A stretch of 64,000 nt of DNA from Fistularia commersonii. Its lineage: Eukaryota > Chordata > Actinopteri > Syngnathiformes > Fistulariidae. The translations under genes were made by a program, and so were the position numbers. The stretch is from NCBI GenBank assembly GCA_037954325.1, contig JBBMNZ010000015.1, positions 13,992,501-14,056,500 of the forward strand, written 5' to 3'. Shown piece by piece: positions 1 through 57,804 of this stretch (position 1 is the stretch's first letter; every line of letters begins with the position of its first letter). Under the pieces are notes generated by a model. The model made no database searches, was not told the DNA's origin, and saw only the letters and a program-made list of their open reading frames with translations.

Positions 1-176
1 CTGTCATGCAGTTCTTATTTGAGATCAAAATCTTTCATCTATCTTAAGGTTCTGGTTCTTAATACTGGTGCATGAAGTTGTGCTGCAGAGCTGAAAGGAC
101 AGGAAGTGCTTCCTGGTGAATAATCTCGCCACTCTTCATTGTCTCCGCTCAGGATTGTTTTGCAGCAACCTTGCTG

Positions 177-208
<32 letters not shown>

Positions 209-2246
209 TATATATGTTTTTTTTATCCGGTACTTCTTTCATTAAAAGGAGATCCGCCGTGTATCGCGTTCGACCAAATTAGTAGTTCTGTGGTCCGATC
301 TTACGCAGGCCCTCGCATATCGGTGCATTTTGAATAGCTTCTTTGATGAGATGATGTCACACCTTCCCCTGGAAGGCTAAGATGAGTAAGCTCCCAGACA
401 GTGTAACCATCTGGGGAGGAAGCAGAGCACCAGAGGAGGAAACCAGAGAGCTTCAGTTAGGAACCAAAAAGGGGTTCAAAGCACCGGGATATGTTTGTGT
501 GTTTGTGTGTGCGGTACGGGTTCTTGCGCTGCGTGTACATGCACTCTGACTAACGTCTTGTCTGAATGTGCTGACACGCGTTGTATGGAATGGATACGTA
601 GGAGTATCGCCTTTGTGAAATTCACTTGTGACATATTCCTCTTCTGCGGTGACCTAATAAAGGATTGTAATTACCGCCTGAATCACACCTCACTCAAACC
701 CACTCGTTGCCGTGGATTGCAGCAGGTCTCTATATAGAGTTTGCATTTTTCTTTTTCTTTTTTTTTCCTCTTTCTGTCAGTTGAGATTAATTTGAAACTT
801 AAATATGCCCAAAATGGAAAAGTGAGCTTTTTTTTTTTTTTTCACTCGTGCTTCTCGGTTGTCTGCCCTTCCGCTCGCACAGTGCATGCCGGGAAGGGTT
901 CCAGACCTTTACATTACATAAACAGACATGGAACGAAGACGGATAACATTAGAATTTCTATAATTACTGCGTATTATAAAGCCATGTTGCAACTGCTCTG
1001 GTGTTCTTATATTTTCCCCAGCGTAAGCAGAAGCTAATGGGAGCTTTCTTTTATGATGATGTTTTTTTTCCACAATTGAAAGATGTGGATCAATAGATAT
1101 TCCCCTCTATTGTTGCCGTCAAGGTGTCATAAAAAGGCTGCAATGCGGCTCCTGGAGGCATTTCATGTAATTTATGGACTCCCCTGTTGTTGGAGAGATA
1201 GAGGAGCGTTTACCCAGATTTGAACTCTGTGGCACCAAAGCCCGAACCAAGATGAGATTCTTTTGGTTGGTCATGGCTTGGATGCAAGAAAAGCAGAGAC
1301 GTGTAAATTGCCGTGTACAGTGCACGGTTGTTTGATATCTAACAGTTAAATAACCCAAGTGGGGCTGCAATAAATACATGCACTATTTTCTGTGCTTCCA
1401 CTGCCTTTTCTGACCTCCCTACTACTTTTGCTCACAAATTTGCTTGTAAAAGCAGGTTTTTAAATATGGTAATGCCCCTCAGCCGACTGCCAGCGTATGA
1501 GTTTGCCTTTTTTTTCTCCGCCCCCCCCTCCCCCCGTGTCCGCCGTAAGACGTGCTATGAATGTACGCTCGACGAATGCACGGGAAAACAGGACTCGGTG
1601 AGAAATACTTCACGGATGCCAATGATGATGCCACCCGTGTCACAACGATTTATATATTTCGCTTTCATCTGGAAGTCAAGTTTACTTCATCACCATCCCG
1701 GAAAAATCTCGTGCACCCATTTTGGTAAATAGAATCCTTGACTGGCATCGAGTTTGCTTGCAGACAGCTGCATGTTTTCACTTGACTGCCCCTTGCCGAT
1801 TTTCCACCGGTCATTACGACGTGAGTTTTTGCTTTGAATACCCCCCCCCCCCCCCCATTCTCGGCGTCAAAACAAAGTGGTGTTCTGGCGTCGCGCTCCG
1901 TGGCAAACAATTCACCTGAATAAATGAATAAACTTAGCTCACTGAATGCCCACCTTCTTCTTTTTTTCCCGTTTTTGCATCAATCACTTGTCTCCCCGCT
2001 TCGACCTGCACTTTCTTGTCATCCTCCCACACCTCTCCTTACCCTTCTCGTCTTCACCTTCGTCAGAGCTGTTTGTTCCTTGTCTGCCGGCGGCTCGGCT
2101 CCCAGCTCATATTCTGTCTGGTGGCAAAAGCAGCATGTAGAAGACGTGATAGACATCTCATCTGTGTCTTATTCTCTTTGTTAAGCCATTGAAGTCCCCC
2201 CGCGGCCACTCTGCTCTTTCTCTGTGCAACATGAACAAACCCACAA

Positions 2247-2248
<2 letters not shown>

Positions 2249-2281
<33 letters not shown>
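2249..2281 (+). repeat. (AC)n microsatellite
   Basis: About 16 uninterrupted AC units. Confidence 0.95.
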
Positions 2282-2285
<4 letters not shown>

Positions 2286-2879
2286 AACAGTGGCTCAATC
2301 TGTCCCTATCCCTGGGCTTTTTACCTCAGGGTTCTAGTCCTCATGATCACCCCTATCTCAAGTCCCAGACAAAACCTCCACGTCAAGCAGGTCCCCGTCT
2401 TTCACTCAGTAAGACACACACACACATACACACACACACATGCATTTTTCATTCAACCCGGCCTCAGTTCACTCTCAAGAAACGAGTGCTGACCAATAAA
2501 TGTTGTAAATATCGTCCAAACCTGGTGACGAACCCGACCCCTTTCCAATTAGAGATTGAGTCACTACTAATATTCTGCCAAGTCACTACTAATATTGACT
2601 AAAATATAGATCAGACCTGGGCGTTTTATGGCCAGCATCCTGCCTGTTTTGCTTTTATATCTTCCGCTAAACTAATTTCTCTGAATATTTTGATTAAAGT
2701 ATTCTCAACCAAGATTGATTTTTGAAACTCCTTATTTTTTTCTTTTTTCTTTAAATTTGTATGGATTGTATGGAAATTGAAATTTTCAGTTTGTTCAATT
2801 TTCATGATACCTTGTTGGCCTGCACATAAAAATTAAATAAGAAATGTTTATATAATTGCCCACCCCTTATAGAAGTGAT

Positions 2880-3150
2880 AATATCAAATCCCGGCCTGGC
2901 GGTATGAAGAACCCTGGTTCGATTCCAACAAGAGGACCTTTTCTCTGTGGGATATCAGTTTCTCCCCCATGTTTGCGCGGGTTTCCTCCGAGTTCTCCGG
3001 TTTCCTCCCACAGCCCAAAAACATGGGGCAGATTAATTTGAAAAAAATTGCCCTGAATGAGTGTACGAGTGAATGGTTGTCTGTCTGTATATGTGGCCCT
3101 GCTATTGACCGGCGACCAGTCCAGAGTGTATCCCGCCTCTTGACTTCAAG
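2880..3150 (+). mobile_element. tRNA-derived SINE-like copy
   Basis: A Pol III B-box-like ggttcgattcc lies at 2916-2926. It is followed by the conserved fish-repeat body: tttgcgcgggtttcctccga, ccggtttcctcccacagccc, and later gaccggcgaccagtccagag. The A box is poorly kept and the copy is diverged, so it is unlikely to be active. Confidence 0.6.
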
Positions 3151-3696
3151 TTCTGACGCGAAACTTTCTGTGACATCGGGCCGATTTGGAATGATTTTAA
3201 ACCAGATTTGTTTTCTATTCTTATCCACGTCCACCACTGAATAATTTAAAGTTACTTTCCGTCTAGTGCGCTGAAGTTCACTCACCAAACAGCCGCATGG
3301 CTGAGTTAAGCTCAGGTAGGGTTTAGGCAGCGATCGAGACTGTCAGTTATTAGATTGCTTAATGCATTTCCGTGAGAGGAGAATCAAATGGCATTGATTG
3401 ATCTTTTAATTTTGTAAGCTAATTGAAATATGAAGCATACAACAGAATTCTTGTCGGGATGAGATGTGTTCAAGCTTGTAGATATAGCCTGGGTGACACC
3501 ATATTTTCAGATATGTTGGTAAAAATACAGGATGGTTTAATCAAGAAGGGGCGCTGACTTGTGTTGGTTTTTTAAATATTTTTAAAATCGTATTTAATTA
3601 AAAGAATATGTGAAATTATATATGACTTTTTATCATTAAATGGAGCATTCTGGTGGTGAGCTGTAGAGGAATAACAGATTTCAAATAGGGATATGC

Positions 3697-4287
3697 CTCA
3701 GGTCTTGACAGAGATCAAGAAGCTGGAGGATTTCAGGTACTTTGGGTCAACAGTCCAGAGTAACGGAGAGTGTGAAAAAGAGGTGAAGAGACGGGTCCAA
3801 GCAGGTTGGAATGGGTGGAGAAAAGTGTTACGGGTAAAGGAAAGGTGTACAAGACAGTGGTGAGACCAGCGATGCTGTATGGCCTAGAAACAGTGACACC
3901 GAAGAAAAGACAGGAGGCAGAACTAGAGGTTGCAGAGATGAAGATGTTGAGTTCTCTTTGGGAGTGACCAGGATGGATAAGATCAGGAATGAGTCTTTCA
4001 AAGGAACAGCACATGTTAGATGTTTTGGAGAGAAGGTCAGAGAAGCCAGACTGAGATGGTTGGGTCACGTACAGAGGAGAGATTGAGAATATATTGATAG
4101 ACGGACGCTGGAATTGGAGCTACCAGGCAAGAGGTCTGGAGGAAGACCAAAGAGACGCCTGGACGTAGTGAGAGAGGATATGACGGTAGTTGGGGTGAGA
4201 GAGGAGGATACAGAGAAAAGGGTTAGACGTAGAAAGTTGATTCGCTGTGGCGACCCCTGAAGGGAAAAGCCGAAAGAAGAAGAATAT
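3697..4287 (+). mobile_element. RTE-like non-LTR retrotransposon, 3' fragment (broken)
   Basis: Translated in shifting frames, the stretch reads like the C-terminal part of a LINE reverse-transcriptase protein: KLEDFRYFGSTVQSNGECEK and then KRRVQAGWNGWRKVL, followed by frameshifted pieces resembling GVTRMDKIRNE and ARLRWLGHV. It ends cgctgtggcgacccctgaag then ggaaaagccgaaagaagaag, a LINE 3' tail common in fishes. Several frameshifts and stops show it is dead. The clade is inferred. Confidence 0.7.
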
Positions 4288-6004
4288 GGCTCAGGTGACA
4301 GGAAACCCGTAGGAACGGAGTTGCTGAACGGTTGACCTCCACTTGTGCAGGTGTCACCACAGCACGACGGAGGCTGTAGGGAGCAAATTTTCCGCTTTGT
4401 TGAGAGAAAAAAAAAAAAAAAAAAAGGTCTGTTGAAAGCTGAAAGCTTTTCACTCAAGGTTTGTTCTTGAAAAGGTTTTGGATTCATTTGGTCGGCTGAT
4501 GACGGGCCGGGTTTAAAAGCAGGTTGCAGAGCCATCAAAGTACGTCTGTAACTGTAAGTGAGCCAACATTTCGGGCCCACCCTGATCCAACCACTCTGAG
4601 TACATTAGCCCTAATGAATGGCTTTCCCGGGGCGCTCGGCAAACGAGGCAGATTACACAACCGCTCTAATGGCACAAGCCATGGCAAGGACACACGAGGA
4701 AGTCCAAGTCACCGAACCATGTCGAATGAGATTGCAGAGGACCGTCTGCTCTTTGAACTCATCAACTCGCTCTTTAACATAACGTGTTTGGCGTGAAAAA
4801 AAAAAAATGGATCCGAGATTTTTCAGTAAGAGCTGCGATGTCCTGATGCAACGCATTCGTTTTCAATGCACTTTAAAATCCGGAGTGATTCCTAGTTTTT
4901 GTTTTTGTCGCTGGTGTTTTTGTAGCGGAGGACTTCACACCACAGGCTCAAATCACAACTGTTATGTAAGCATCTGCAGCGTTTCCCCCCTGCATCCCAA
5001 TGGAGAGTTTTTGGCCGGTCTCAGGTTGATTAGAGGCCTAATGGTGACTGGAAGAGCATGAAATTACCAGGATGGGCTCGGCTCTGTCGGCACACACGGC
5101 CCAGTGTGTCTGCACGCACAGGAAAAATACGCAGTCCTCGTTTCCACGGCGAATAAAAAAATGACTCCTACTTATCGTCATTTTCGGGTGGTGGCTACAC
5201 GCAAGGACAAATCACTGGAAACAACTTGATCACTTTAGAATAAGAGATATAAATCACCTTGCTGCTAAGAAGAGAAGCCTCTCTTTTAGAAAGAGGGTTG
5301 ATCATTACGAAGGCCATAAGATGACCAAAGCAATACAAAGATGGACCAAAGTGTGCTATTGTAGCTTATGAATAAACCATGCTTATCTCAGTAACTGCCT
5401 CTAAGTGTATATTTACAATTCAGTATCCTTAGCATGAGTCGGCATTTTGAATCTGACATCAGGTTATTGTGACGATGCGCGCATTCTGTTTCCATTTGAA
5501 CTTTATATAGCCATTTGACAGATTTTCAGACAGGATTTAAAGGCCAAGCGGAGGCGGCGTCGTCGTCGTCAGGAATGGAAGTGGTTGTAAATTGTTCCAT
5601 CTCTTCACTTGACCAAACATGTCTTTTCCTTGAAAGAGTTTATTGAAGTTAGAGCAACAAATATCCATCAGCGATCCAATTTCCAGGGCCTGTCAGTCGG
5701 TTTTCTTTTTCATTTTATTTCTATTTTTTATGTGTGAGATGAAGCATTAGAGAAAGCGCTGCCTGGCTGTCGGGAAAAGGGCGCATCCCCCATGAAACAA
5801 AAACATTTTGTCTCACGCCGTTCGGATTTATCGAGGGGACCGAGTCAGAATTGCTGCTTTTTTCAAAGTGTTTACTTTTACTAGTTTTAAGGTGGGAAGC
5901 CGTCGCCTTCGACCAGCTTCGATCTTAGACCTCAATGGGTTTTCTCAACATCATCGCTCTAGTATTTCAGCGCTTGCACCTTTTTTATGCCCTGCAATAT
6001 GTAT

Positions 6005-6230
6005 TGTATGGTTGGCGATTCTGCAACAAGAAGGTCCCTGGTTTGATTCCGACTGGCGGCCTTTCTTGGTGCATTTTTTTTTAATGTTCTTCTGATGTCC
6101 GCGTTGAGTCCTAAAACATGCAGTATTGGAGACCCTAAATTGCCCAGATGTGTGTGTGAGAGCGTGAATGCGGTCGACTGGCGACCGGTCAGGGGTGAAC
6201 CGAGCCTCTCGCCCGATCAGAGACGACGAG
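6005..6230 (+). mobile_element. tRNA-derived SINE-like copy
   Basis: B-box-like ggtttgattcc is at 6040-6050, preceded by caacaagaaggtccct. It is followed by the same body (aaattgcccagatgtgtgtg) and cgactggcgaccggtcaggg. A poly-T run interrupts it near 6067-6076. Confidence 0.6.
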
Positions 6231-9200
6231 TGACGGGTGAATGTATTGCAGGTTGGTAGAAAAAAAAAAGGTTTCATGCAGTGAACAAATGCACGGTTAT
6301 TGCTAACTTGCATTATTTGTGTCTCCCCTCTCCTAATAACAAGCGTAAAAAAAAAAAGAACGCGGCCTCGGCCCCGCTGCCACTCACATTAGTCATGGAA
6401 AATGAGCACCTTCCAGGCTGAGCGTTGAATGACGGCACACCAGAATATGACAGAAGGGGGAATGAATACACATTTGTTACGGCATCGAAGCTTTGCGTCA
6501 TATTTAAGGCAGATTGCCGTTCGCCTGAGCTACGCGGATCGGCTGCGTTTACCAAAACCTCGCGCGTCCAATAATTCACATTCACTCTGGCTTCCCCATC
6601 GATAAAATATTGAGCCCTTATTGGCTCGCCGTGGTTGTTTGTTGACTTTAGCTGATTAATACAAACACTATTCTCCCATATCATTACAGTTTTAGTGTTT
6701 TTCTCTTCTCAGATGCATTCAATTTGATATAATTTTCTGGAAAGCAGAAGTGTGTTTCCCTGCAGGGGCTGTTCTTGTCACCCAAGAGAATGATCATTTG
6801 TAAAGTCAAAGCTTAGTTAATTAAAGGGCAAAAATCGTCAGTTACTAGTCCAGACCTTTCATGTTATTTTGCATTAATGGCTGCTTAATAATACAGTCGA
6901 TCATGCAGATAAATTGGCCGACACATGAATTAATCACAGCATTTCAAGTTGCGGTCGAGGTGAGTTGAGGTATCAGGTTCGCTATTGGGAAAGAGTTTTT
7001 TTTGTACATCACGTTCAGGAGTGATTAAATACCTGTCTATTTAACCATTTGACTTAATTATTTATTCATTTGGATCACAACAAATGGGGCCGCAGCGGCC
7101 AGTTTTTTTAATTAACATGGACTCTCAAAGCAGACAGCATTCTGCAGCCAGCAGCTTTTGCCATCAGTGTATGAATGAGTGTGGGTTCATTCAGGGCAGA
7201 GTGTGTGTGAGTGTTTATGGGAGTTTTTTGTAAAGCAATCAGAGTTGTTGAAAAGCTCAATATAAATGCAATCCTTTTTTTTCCCCCCTTAAAAGTCAAA
7301 TGCTAGACTTCGCTATCCGGAAGCACCTTGACCCACAGTGTTTTCAGATATTCCAGGGAACTTTGTGTAATCGTGATGAATTGAACACCGCTGTTTGCTT
7401 TTTGATGAAATATATTGTGTATTTATTAATGTCAGATTTATTTAAAGGAAAGTACAAGATGACATTGCGATCTACAGAGGTGGGATAAACAAACAAGCTA
7501 TTTTTATGCAGCTTTAAAAATAAAGAATTATAAGTTTGAATTATTTGCTTAAGCTGTACAACACACACATACACACACACAAGTGTTATCAGTACCCCAC
7601 AGCCAGTGTGCTGTCTTTGTCACATGCACACACACTCTCACTGGGGCAGAATCAACCCTGTCTAGTGTGTGTATTTCCCCGGAGTGTTTACAAGCCTGTG
7701 GTCCAATCTCACAGGGTGCTGGAGACAAATCCCTGCTCTAAAGAAGAGAGCGAGAGAGAGAGCAAACTCACACCTCCCCTTACCTCCTTCATGATTTAGG
7801 AATATTACTAATTTATATACTTCTGCTGTTGGGCTGTAAGCCTCAACTGACTGTACACATTGCGGCGTTTCAATGCTAATCTCACGACTCACTTTTTAAT
7901 ACCTCATCAAAGCTTTACTTCTGTCATAATATTTAACCGCGCCGAAAAAGATTCGTGAAATAGTTCTCCTCCCGGCTCGTGTTTGGGCTACCGTTTTGTT
8001 AACACAATTTACATGCAAATCCAAATTTTGTACACTGTCGGAATGCTGAAAATGTACTATCCAGATATTTGTACCGAATGAATTCAGCGACTTTCAGTCC
8101 AACCCGCCGCGATGTGTACCTAATTTTGGACTCCTGTGAGCCGGGGAAAAAGCCGAGCGGGGTGTAATAACAATCGTGTGACGTATAATTTCTGTGCAGT
8201 GTCTGGAACGGACGCACGTTTGACGATAACACGGGACTCTCAAATATACATTAAAGAAATAGAGAAGTATACCATGAATATTCAATGTACTGTTTGATCA
8301 AGCGTAGTGTGCACGCCATCTCAACCACAGGCGTGAAAAATTGGGGTGAAAAAAAACAAAGAACTCACGGAAATTAAATGGTTTTCGGACAGCTTTTACA
8401 CAAAAGGAAGTGTTGTTGAAAACTGAATGGTAATTAAATAGTTCATTTTATGTCATGTTGTTCTTACAGAACCTCTTTCTAGTCACACCCTCGTAGATGG
8501 TGTTTTTAATGGTTGGATATAGCCGGAGGTGGATTCATGTTGTCTTGTAGTAGTGAGATGGAATACGGGAACAGCAACAGGCGCTGAAGCAAATATTTAT
8601 GTTGGCTAAACATGGCAATTGCAAATATGTTGCAGGTCAAGTGACGCACACTGGGCCAATGAGACATTTTCCCCCACTAGATTTGCATTGAAGGAAACTT
8701 TAAAATTCCTCTTTTTGTTCCGTGATTCACTTAAAAAAAAAAAGCCCTGTTCAACTACCATAATCCAGTTGGTACTAAATTTAACTAAATCAATAACCGT
8801 GCAAGTGTTCTTTTTCTTCTCTAGAATCAAAGGTAAGCTCGACGTTAGGGTTCGAATGCCTCCAGATCTGAAAACAGATGTCTTTACATCTGCACGTCTT
8901 CCAGTTTGTTCATTCACAATCTATTCTATCCTGCAGTCAGGGTCGTGGGGGTTTGGCTGTAGATTTTCCTGGTTGTCGCTGGGCAAGAGGTGTTGCTCAG
9001 CTTGGACCCGTGGCCAGTTGATGACGCGGCCACATTTAGGAATATACAACCATTCAATCCCTCTTTCACCTTAATTCGAGATATCATGAGAAACTAACAC
9101 CTGTGGCGTCCATATCGGATCCATTTATTCACCGATCGTACGGCTCGCCCTTCTCTCAAGGTCACGGTGGGGCGGCGTCCGATCGGATGAAATCTTAACA

Positions 9201-9740
9201 TTGTTTCGTGCGCCTTGATGGAATGTGTGCCGCGGATGTTTGGACAAAATAACAATCGGAAGAAAAAGAATCGTAAAAGAATTCTTTTACCCCAAGTCAT
9301 ATCTCATTCAGTAAAAGCACACGCTAAAGATGTAGTTGTCGGGAGTTTGTCTGGAGGGAATCGTAGCGTTGTGTGTTTACGCGACGTGAATTAGTTGAGA
9401 CTTTTGTGAATTGAGAACATCTTTGCATCATGTGCCACACACATGTGACAGGTGGGAGATATAATCTTCGATGCCCTACAGTTTACATTTGATCTCATTT
9501 TCCGGCCTTTTTGAAAGCAAGCTGCCATAACTGACAGTTGCGTGTTTACATTCTGTTCTAATCTTTGGCCCGTATGTCAGAAAGATCCGTTTTCCCCGCT
9601 CGGCTCCAGTCAATTTTAATTCCAAAGGGTCCAGATTTTTCTGAAGTTTAAATAAACTCCATATGTTGTGTGTGTCAAGCATTTGAGGTTGTAATGATCC
9701 ATCAACTGTTTCCTCTCTTTCTCTGGCCTCTTCTCTGTAG

Positions 9741-54217
<44,477 letters not shown>

Positions 54218-56505
54218 TCCCGGAGAGAGCGGGGCGTCGGTGTTGGGGTCTGGGGGTGACTGACGCCGTGCCTGGAAACGGACTGACTTAAAAAAAAAAA
54301 AAAAAAAAAGGGCTTTTTCAGTCTGCAGAGCTGCAGCCTGTCCACCAACCCGAACCAAATGACGGAATAAGAAGAAGAAGCATGATTGGTCCTCGGGCTG
54401 CTGAAACGTTCATCCCGGAGGTCTGCGCTCCGGCCCCGTCGGGTTTCACATCCGGAGGCTCCGTCGATTTGCTTTTCCCCGTCCGGGCGGCAGCGGTGTT
54501 TTTAATCCGCACCCACTGGGGGGAGCCAGACTCTACCGTTTTTTTTTTTCCTCCTCACACACACTTCCCCGCCGCCGCAGCAGCGGGTCAGGGGATCCCC
54601 AGCGGCGCGACTCGTAGCTCTGATGCAGTGAGTCAGAGGAGACGGAGCCAACAGATGCCTTAGTTTCCCCCCCCAGACCGGCGGAGGACGGTTCCGCAGC
54701 CCGCTCCTCTTCCAACTGCTATCTTATTTGTACAGAGAGAAAGAAACGGCAGGAGCAGTGTGCGCGAAAGTGTGTGTGTGTGTGTCTTTTTATGTATTTG
54801 TGTGCGTCTTGCTGAAGCAGAGGATTAACTAGCCGGGGCCTTCTTTTTAATGACTTTCTCCGTCTGCGGGGGCAGAAGGTCTATGAATGTATTTGTTGCA
54901 TGAGTGAGGTCTGTTCGGCCTCCAGCGGTGAAGTGGCGGAAAAATATCTTACGCCGAGACGGTGAATTAAGTCATACCGAGTGCCGGACGATCCCGCCGT
55001 CGTTTCCGCTCGAGTCCTGTCGCCACTTCGCTCACCTCCTATTTTTTGTGAAATCCCTCTCGGAGGTGATTCACGCCGACGCTCGCCGGAGAGGCGGGAC
55101 AAGAGACCAACGGGAAAATGTGGAGAATTCAGAACCCGAGACGGCGTTCACGTGTCACAGCAGGGTAAACACAGATGTCAGGTATGTGATTTATGAATCC
55201 CCTTGTAAGGAGGGTGTCAGTGGGGTTTACATGCTCAGGAGGGACTTCCTTCGCGGCGGAAGTCTCCAGCCGGAGTAATGAGGCATGTTCGACGTGTTGT
55301 TTATGATGGATGTTGGCAGGACAAGCTGCTACCAACATGTTAATTACAAGTCCTCTTCTTCAAAACCATGTTCTCGGGGGCGGCGTGTCTCCATCGGGAC
55401 GCAAACGTACCATTATTATTTCATCCGGTCTGCCATTCACCTAATTATTTTAATCGATTGATTAAATCGCTTAATTTAAAAATGTGTGATGTAGATCTCA
55501 CGATTTTTGTCTTCAAACAAAAAAAAAAAAAAAAAAAAATCGGCATTTATGTATAAAAACACCTCATATATAAAAACACCTTAATGTAAACAATCGATAC
55601 TATTTGGATGTTAATTTATTTCAATTGATAAATTGACCCCTCAGATTATATATACATTTATTTATTTTATTTTTTTTTTATTTAAGGGTTTTTTTTTTTT
55701 TTAGGACCTGAAACTGGAAAAGAACCGGTGTCATTGGAAAATGTGTGGGCTGCATAAGGTGCCGTTTAGGAAACAAGGGTCACTGGGAAAAGACAGAAAA
55801 GCCATGATTACCAGGAGCGGGGAAACGGCGGTTCCCCTTCAGGGGGCTGCTGGGGGACGTTCTCGCCGGTCCGTCAGCCCACGGGAGAGATGTTTCTCTG
55901 CCCCGGAGATGCGCGTCCACCGGCTCCGGCGGCCCTAACGTAGTTTGGGGCCATTTTTGTTTGTACATCCCGGAGTTGGTAATTAGAAAATCCAATCTCG
56001 CTGTGACACTTAATATAGAATTCTAGAAGTCAGTTCCTTCTGAGTTTGCCTGCTGTGACACGATGGAACAGCCGCCGGTCTCACCCGGCGTGCGCCAGGG
56101 TTCTTCTGGATGGCGCGTCAGCATTCGCGTTCTCGGACGAAGACGAAGGCTCGTGGAGTTTTTAACGGCGGCCGTGGCCGACAGAGCATCGGGCTCCGGG
56201 AGCGTTTCTGTTTGTGCGCACAGCTTAGCTCCGCCTCGCCGTGCCCGGACTCCGGTTCTCCTTTTGTGCCGAGCTTCTTCTGGTCCACCGGGGAGGAGGC
56301 GAATAAACAGAGAGCGACGCATAGCGTTGACCCATTTCCTCCTCCGGCTCTCACTCCTTCTCCTGTCGGCATTATTAGTCCATCAGACTTGGTTAGAAGC
56401 AACGGATTGCCCTTTTCCTCATCGTTCAGCCTCGTTTCAGGTCAGATACTTCAATCAGACAGGGGCAGGAAGTGATTATCGGTTTGTAATGTAATGTCAA
56501 GAGTG

Positions 56506-56540
<35 letters not shown>

Positions 56541-57490
56541 TGGGATCATCTTATGATCAGATCTTATCTCATCCGGGTTTGCCATTTCCATATTTCTAAG
56601 CACAACAAGGTTAACATGGGAGGTCAGTGTGTGTGCGTGTGTGTGTGTGTGTGTGAAGGCAGAAAACACCCGTCGATGAGCTCTTTTCGGCCCCAGTGTG
56701 GGCGGAACAACACTTTAATTTATTGTTTCATCATCTGGTTTGTGTAACTATGGAAAGTTGTAATTATCTGCCTCTAACGCCCCTAATCCCCCCCCCCTTG
56801 TTTTTATGAGCTGCACTTTAAAGAGGAACTTGGCGCAGTCAAACATTTCCATATATGATAATATGAGACGATCCACCGGTGAGAAGCCCAAGTTTACAAA
56901 TCTGCAAAGTCCTCTTTATTATCCAGGCGAGTTCACGGAGCCGGGACCACCTCGGAGCCGCCCTCGGCCCGACGGCAAGGAGGCCGTTGGCGGCGTGGGA
57001 AGAAGCGAGGAGCCGACCGGCCAGATATGACCGATCCGTCGGCGGCGGCGGCGGCGGCACATTTCACACCCGAGAAGAAACCGAGGAGGGTCGGGGGCGC
57101 AGAGCAAATGAAGCCGTTTACACTTTCTGTTTTTAATTCCTCACTTGGTGGAAATATCCGACGCCGATGCGAAATGTGTCGAAAAATTCTCCGTCGAACC
57201 CGCGGCTTAGTCTTTGCACTGGTCTGTATTTCCCCTCCGGCTCGGGGAAAAAGCCCGGCTCCGCCTCGTCATTCCATTGGACTCCCTCGAGAAGGGGGCA
57301 AGTGGCCTTAGGTTGCAAAGGGCAGTTCTTATTTTCTGAAACCATTTCCTAGTAATGTGCTTAGGTGACAAACACGTGTTGATAATTATGTAAGCATAGA
57401 GTAACGTGCAATTAATTTATACATTATTAATGCTTTTGTTAGTTATTTTCATGGATAAGGAAATAAAAAGTCACATTATCTTTGTTGTAT
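54218..57490 (+). other. cblb: probable cblb 3' UTR
   Basis: No coding potential consistent with a further gene is seen here. There is an A-run at 54291-54309, poly-T runs near 55670-55703, GT microsatellites (54773-54786, 56508-56539, 56627-56655) and six GGC units at 57040-57058. Candidate poly(A) signals are ATTAAA at 55462, AATAAA at 56302 and AATAAA at 57462. I end the UTR at the last because GT-rich sequence follows it. The true end is inferred, and shorter transcripts are possible. Confidence 0.5.
57462..57467 (+). promoter_or_regulatory. cblb: candidate cblb poly(A) signal AATAAA
   Basis: AATAAA is followed 35-75 bases later by GT-rich sequence (tgtccgtctgtgtgtctgcg), the arrangement of a cleavage site at about 57480-57490. 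An earlier AATAAA at 56302-56307 lacks such a clear downstream element. Confidence 0.45.
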
Positions 57491-57772
57491 TTACTCGTGT
57501 CTGCAAGTAATGCTTCCTGTGTCCGTCTGTGTGTCTGCGTATTGGAGCGTCACCCAAAAGTCGAGTTGGCCCGCGAGCCGCCGCGACTCTTGGATGGGTG
57601 ACGGCGGCTCGTCGGGATTTCACCCGAGATTGACTTCAACCGGAGGCGACGAGTGAAGGAGAGGAATCGTCCCGTCGGTGAACTGAAAGCAGCAGAAATG
57701 CCTGAACTGATAGGAGCCGCTGTGAACTGATGGCGAGGAAAAGTTATCTTAAGTATTCACTTTCAGTTATTG

Positions 57773-57773
<1 letters not shown>

Positions 57774-57803
<30 letters not shown>
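57774..57803 (+). repeat. (TG)15 microsatellite
   Basis: A perfect TG run just downstream of the likely cblb 3' end. Confidence 0.95.

Positions 57804-57804
<1 letters not shown>

Larger units (their letters stand above)
1..9740. other. intron (or 5' region) upstream of the first visible cblb exon
   Basis: No coding exon of cblb could be found here. I looked for the four-helix-bundle segments that precede the 9741 exon in Cbl proteins and saw none in the plus frames. The exon at 9741 opens with the last base of a split codon, so this stretch ends as an intron. It contains a poly-T run (177-202), a poly-C run (1841-1856), CA repeats (2249-2281, and imperfect 2411-2441), two SINE-like copies (2880-3150 and 6005-6230) and an RTE-like LINE tail (3697-4287). 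The rest is AT-rich sequence in which I see no gene. Confidence 0.8.

Noticed and set aside
1..9740. Earlier cblb exons
   Set aside because: No segment encoding the first three helices of the four-helix bundle was found in any plus frame, so they must lie outside the window.
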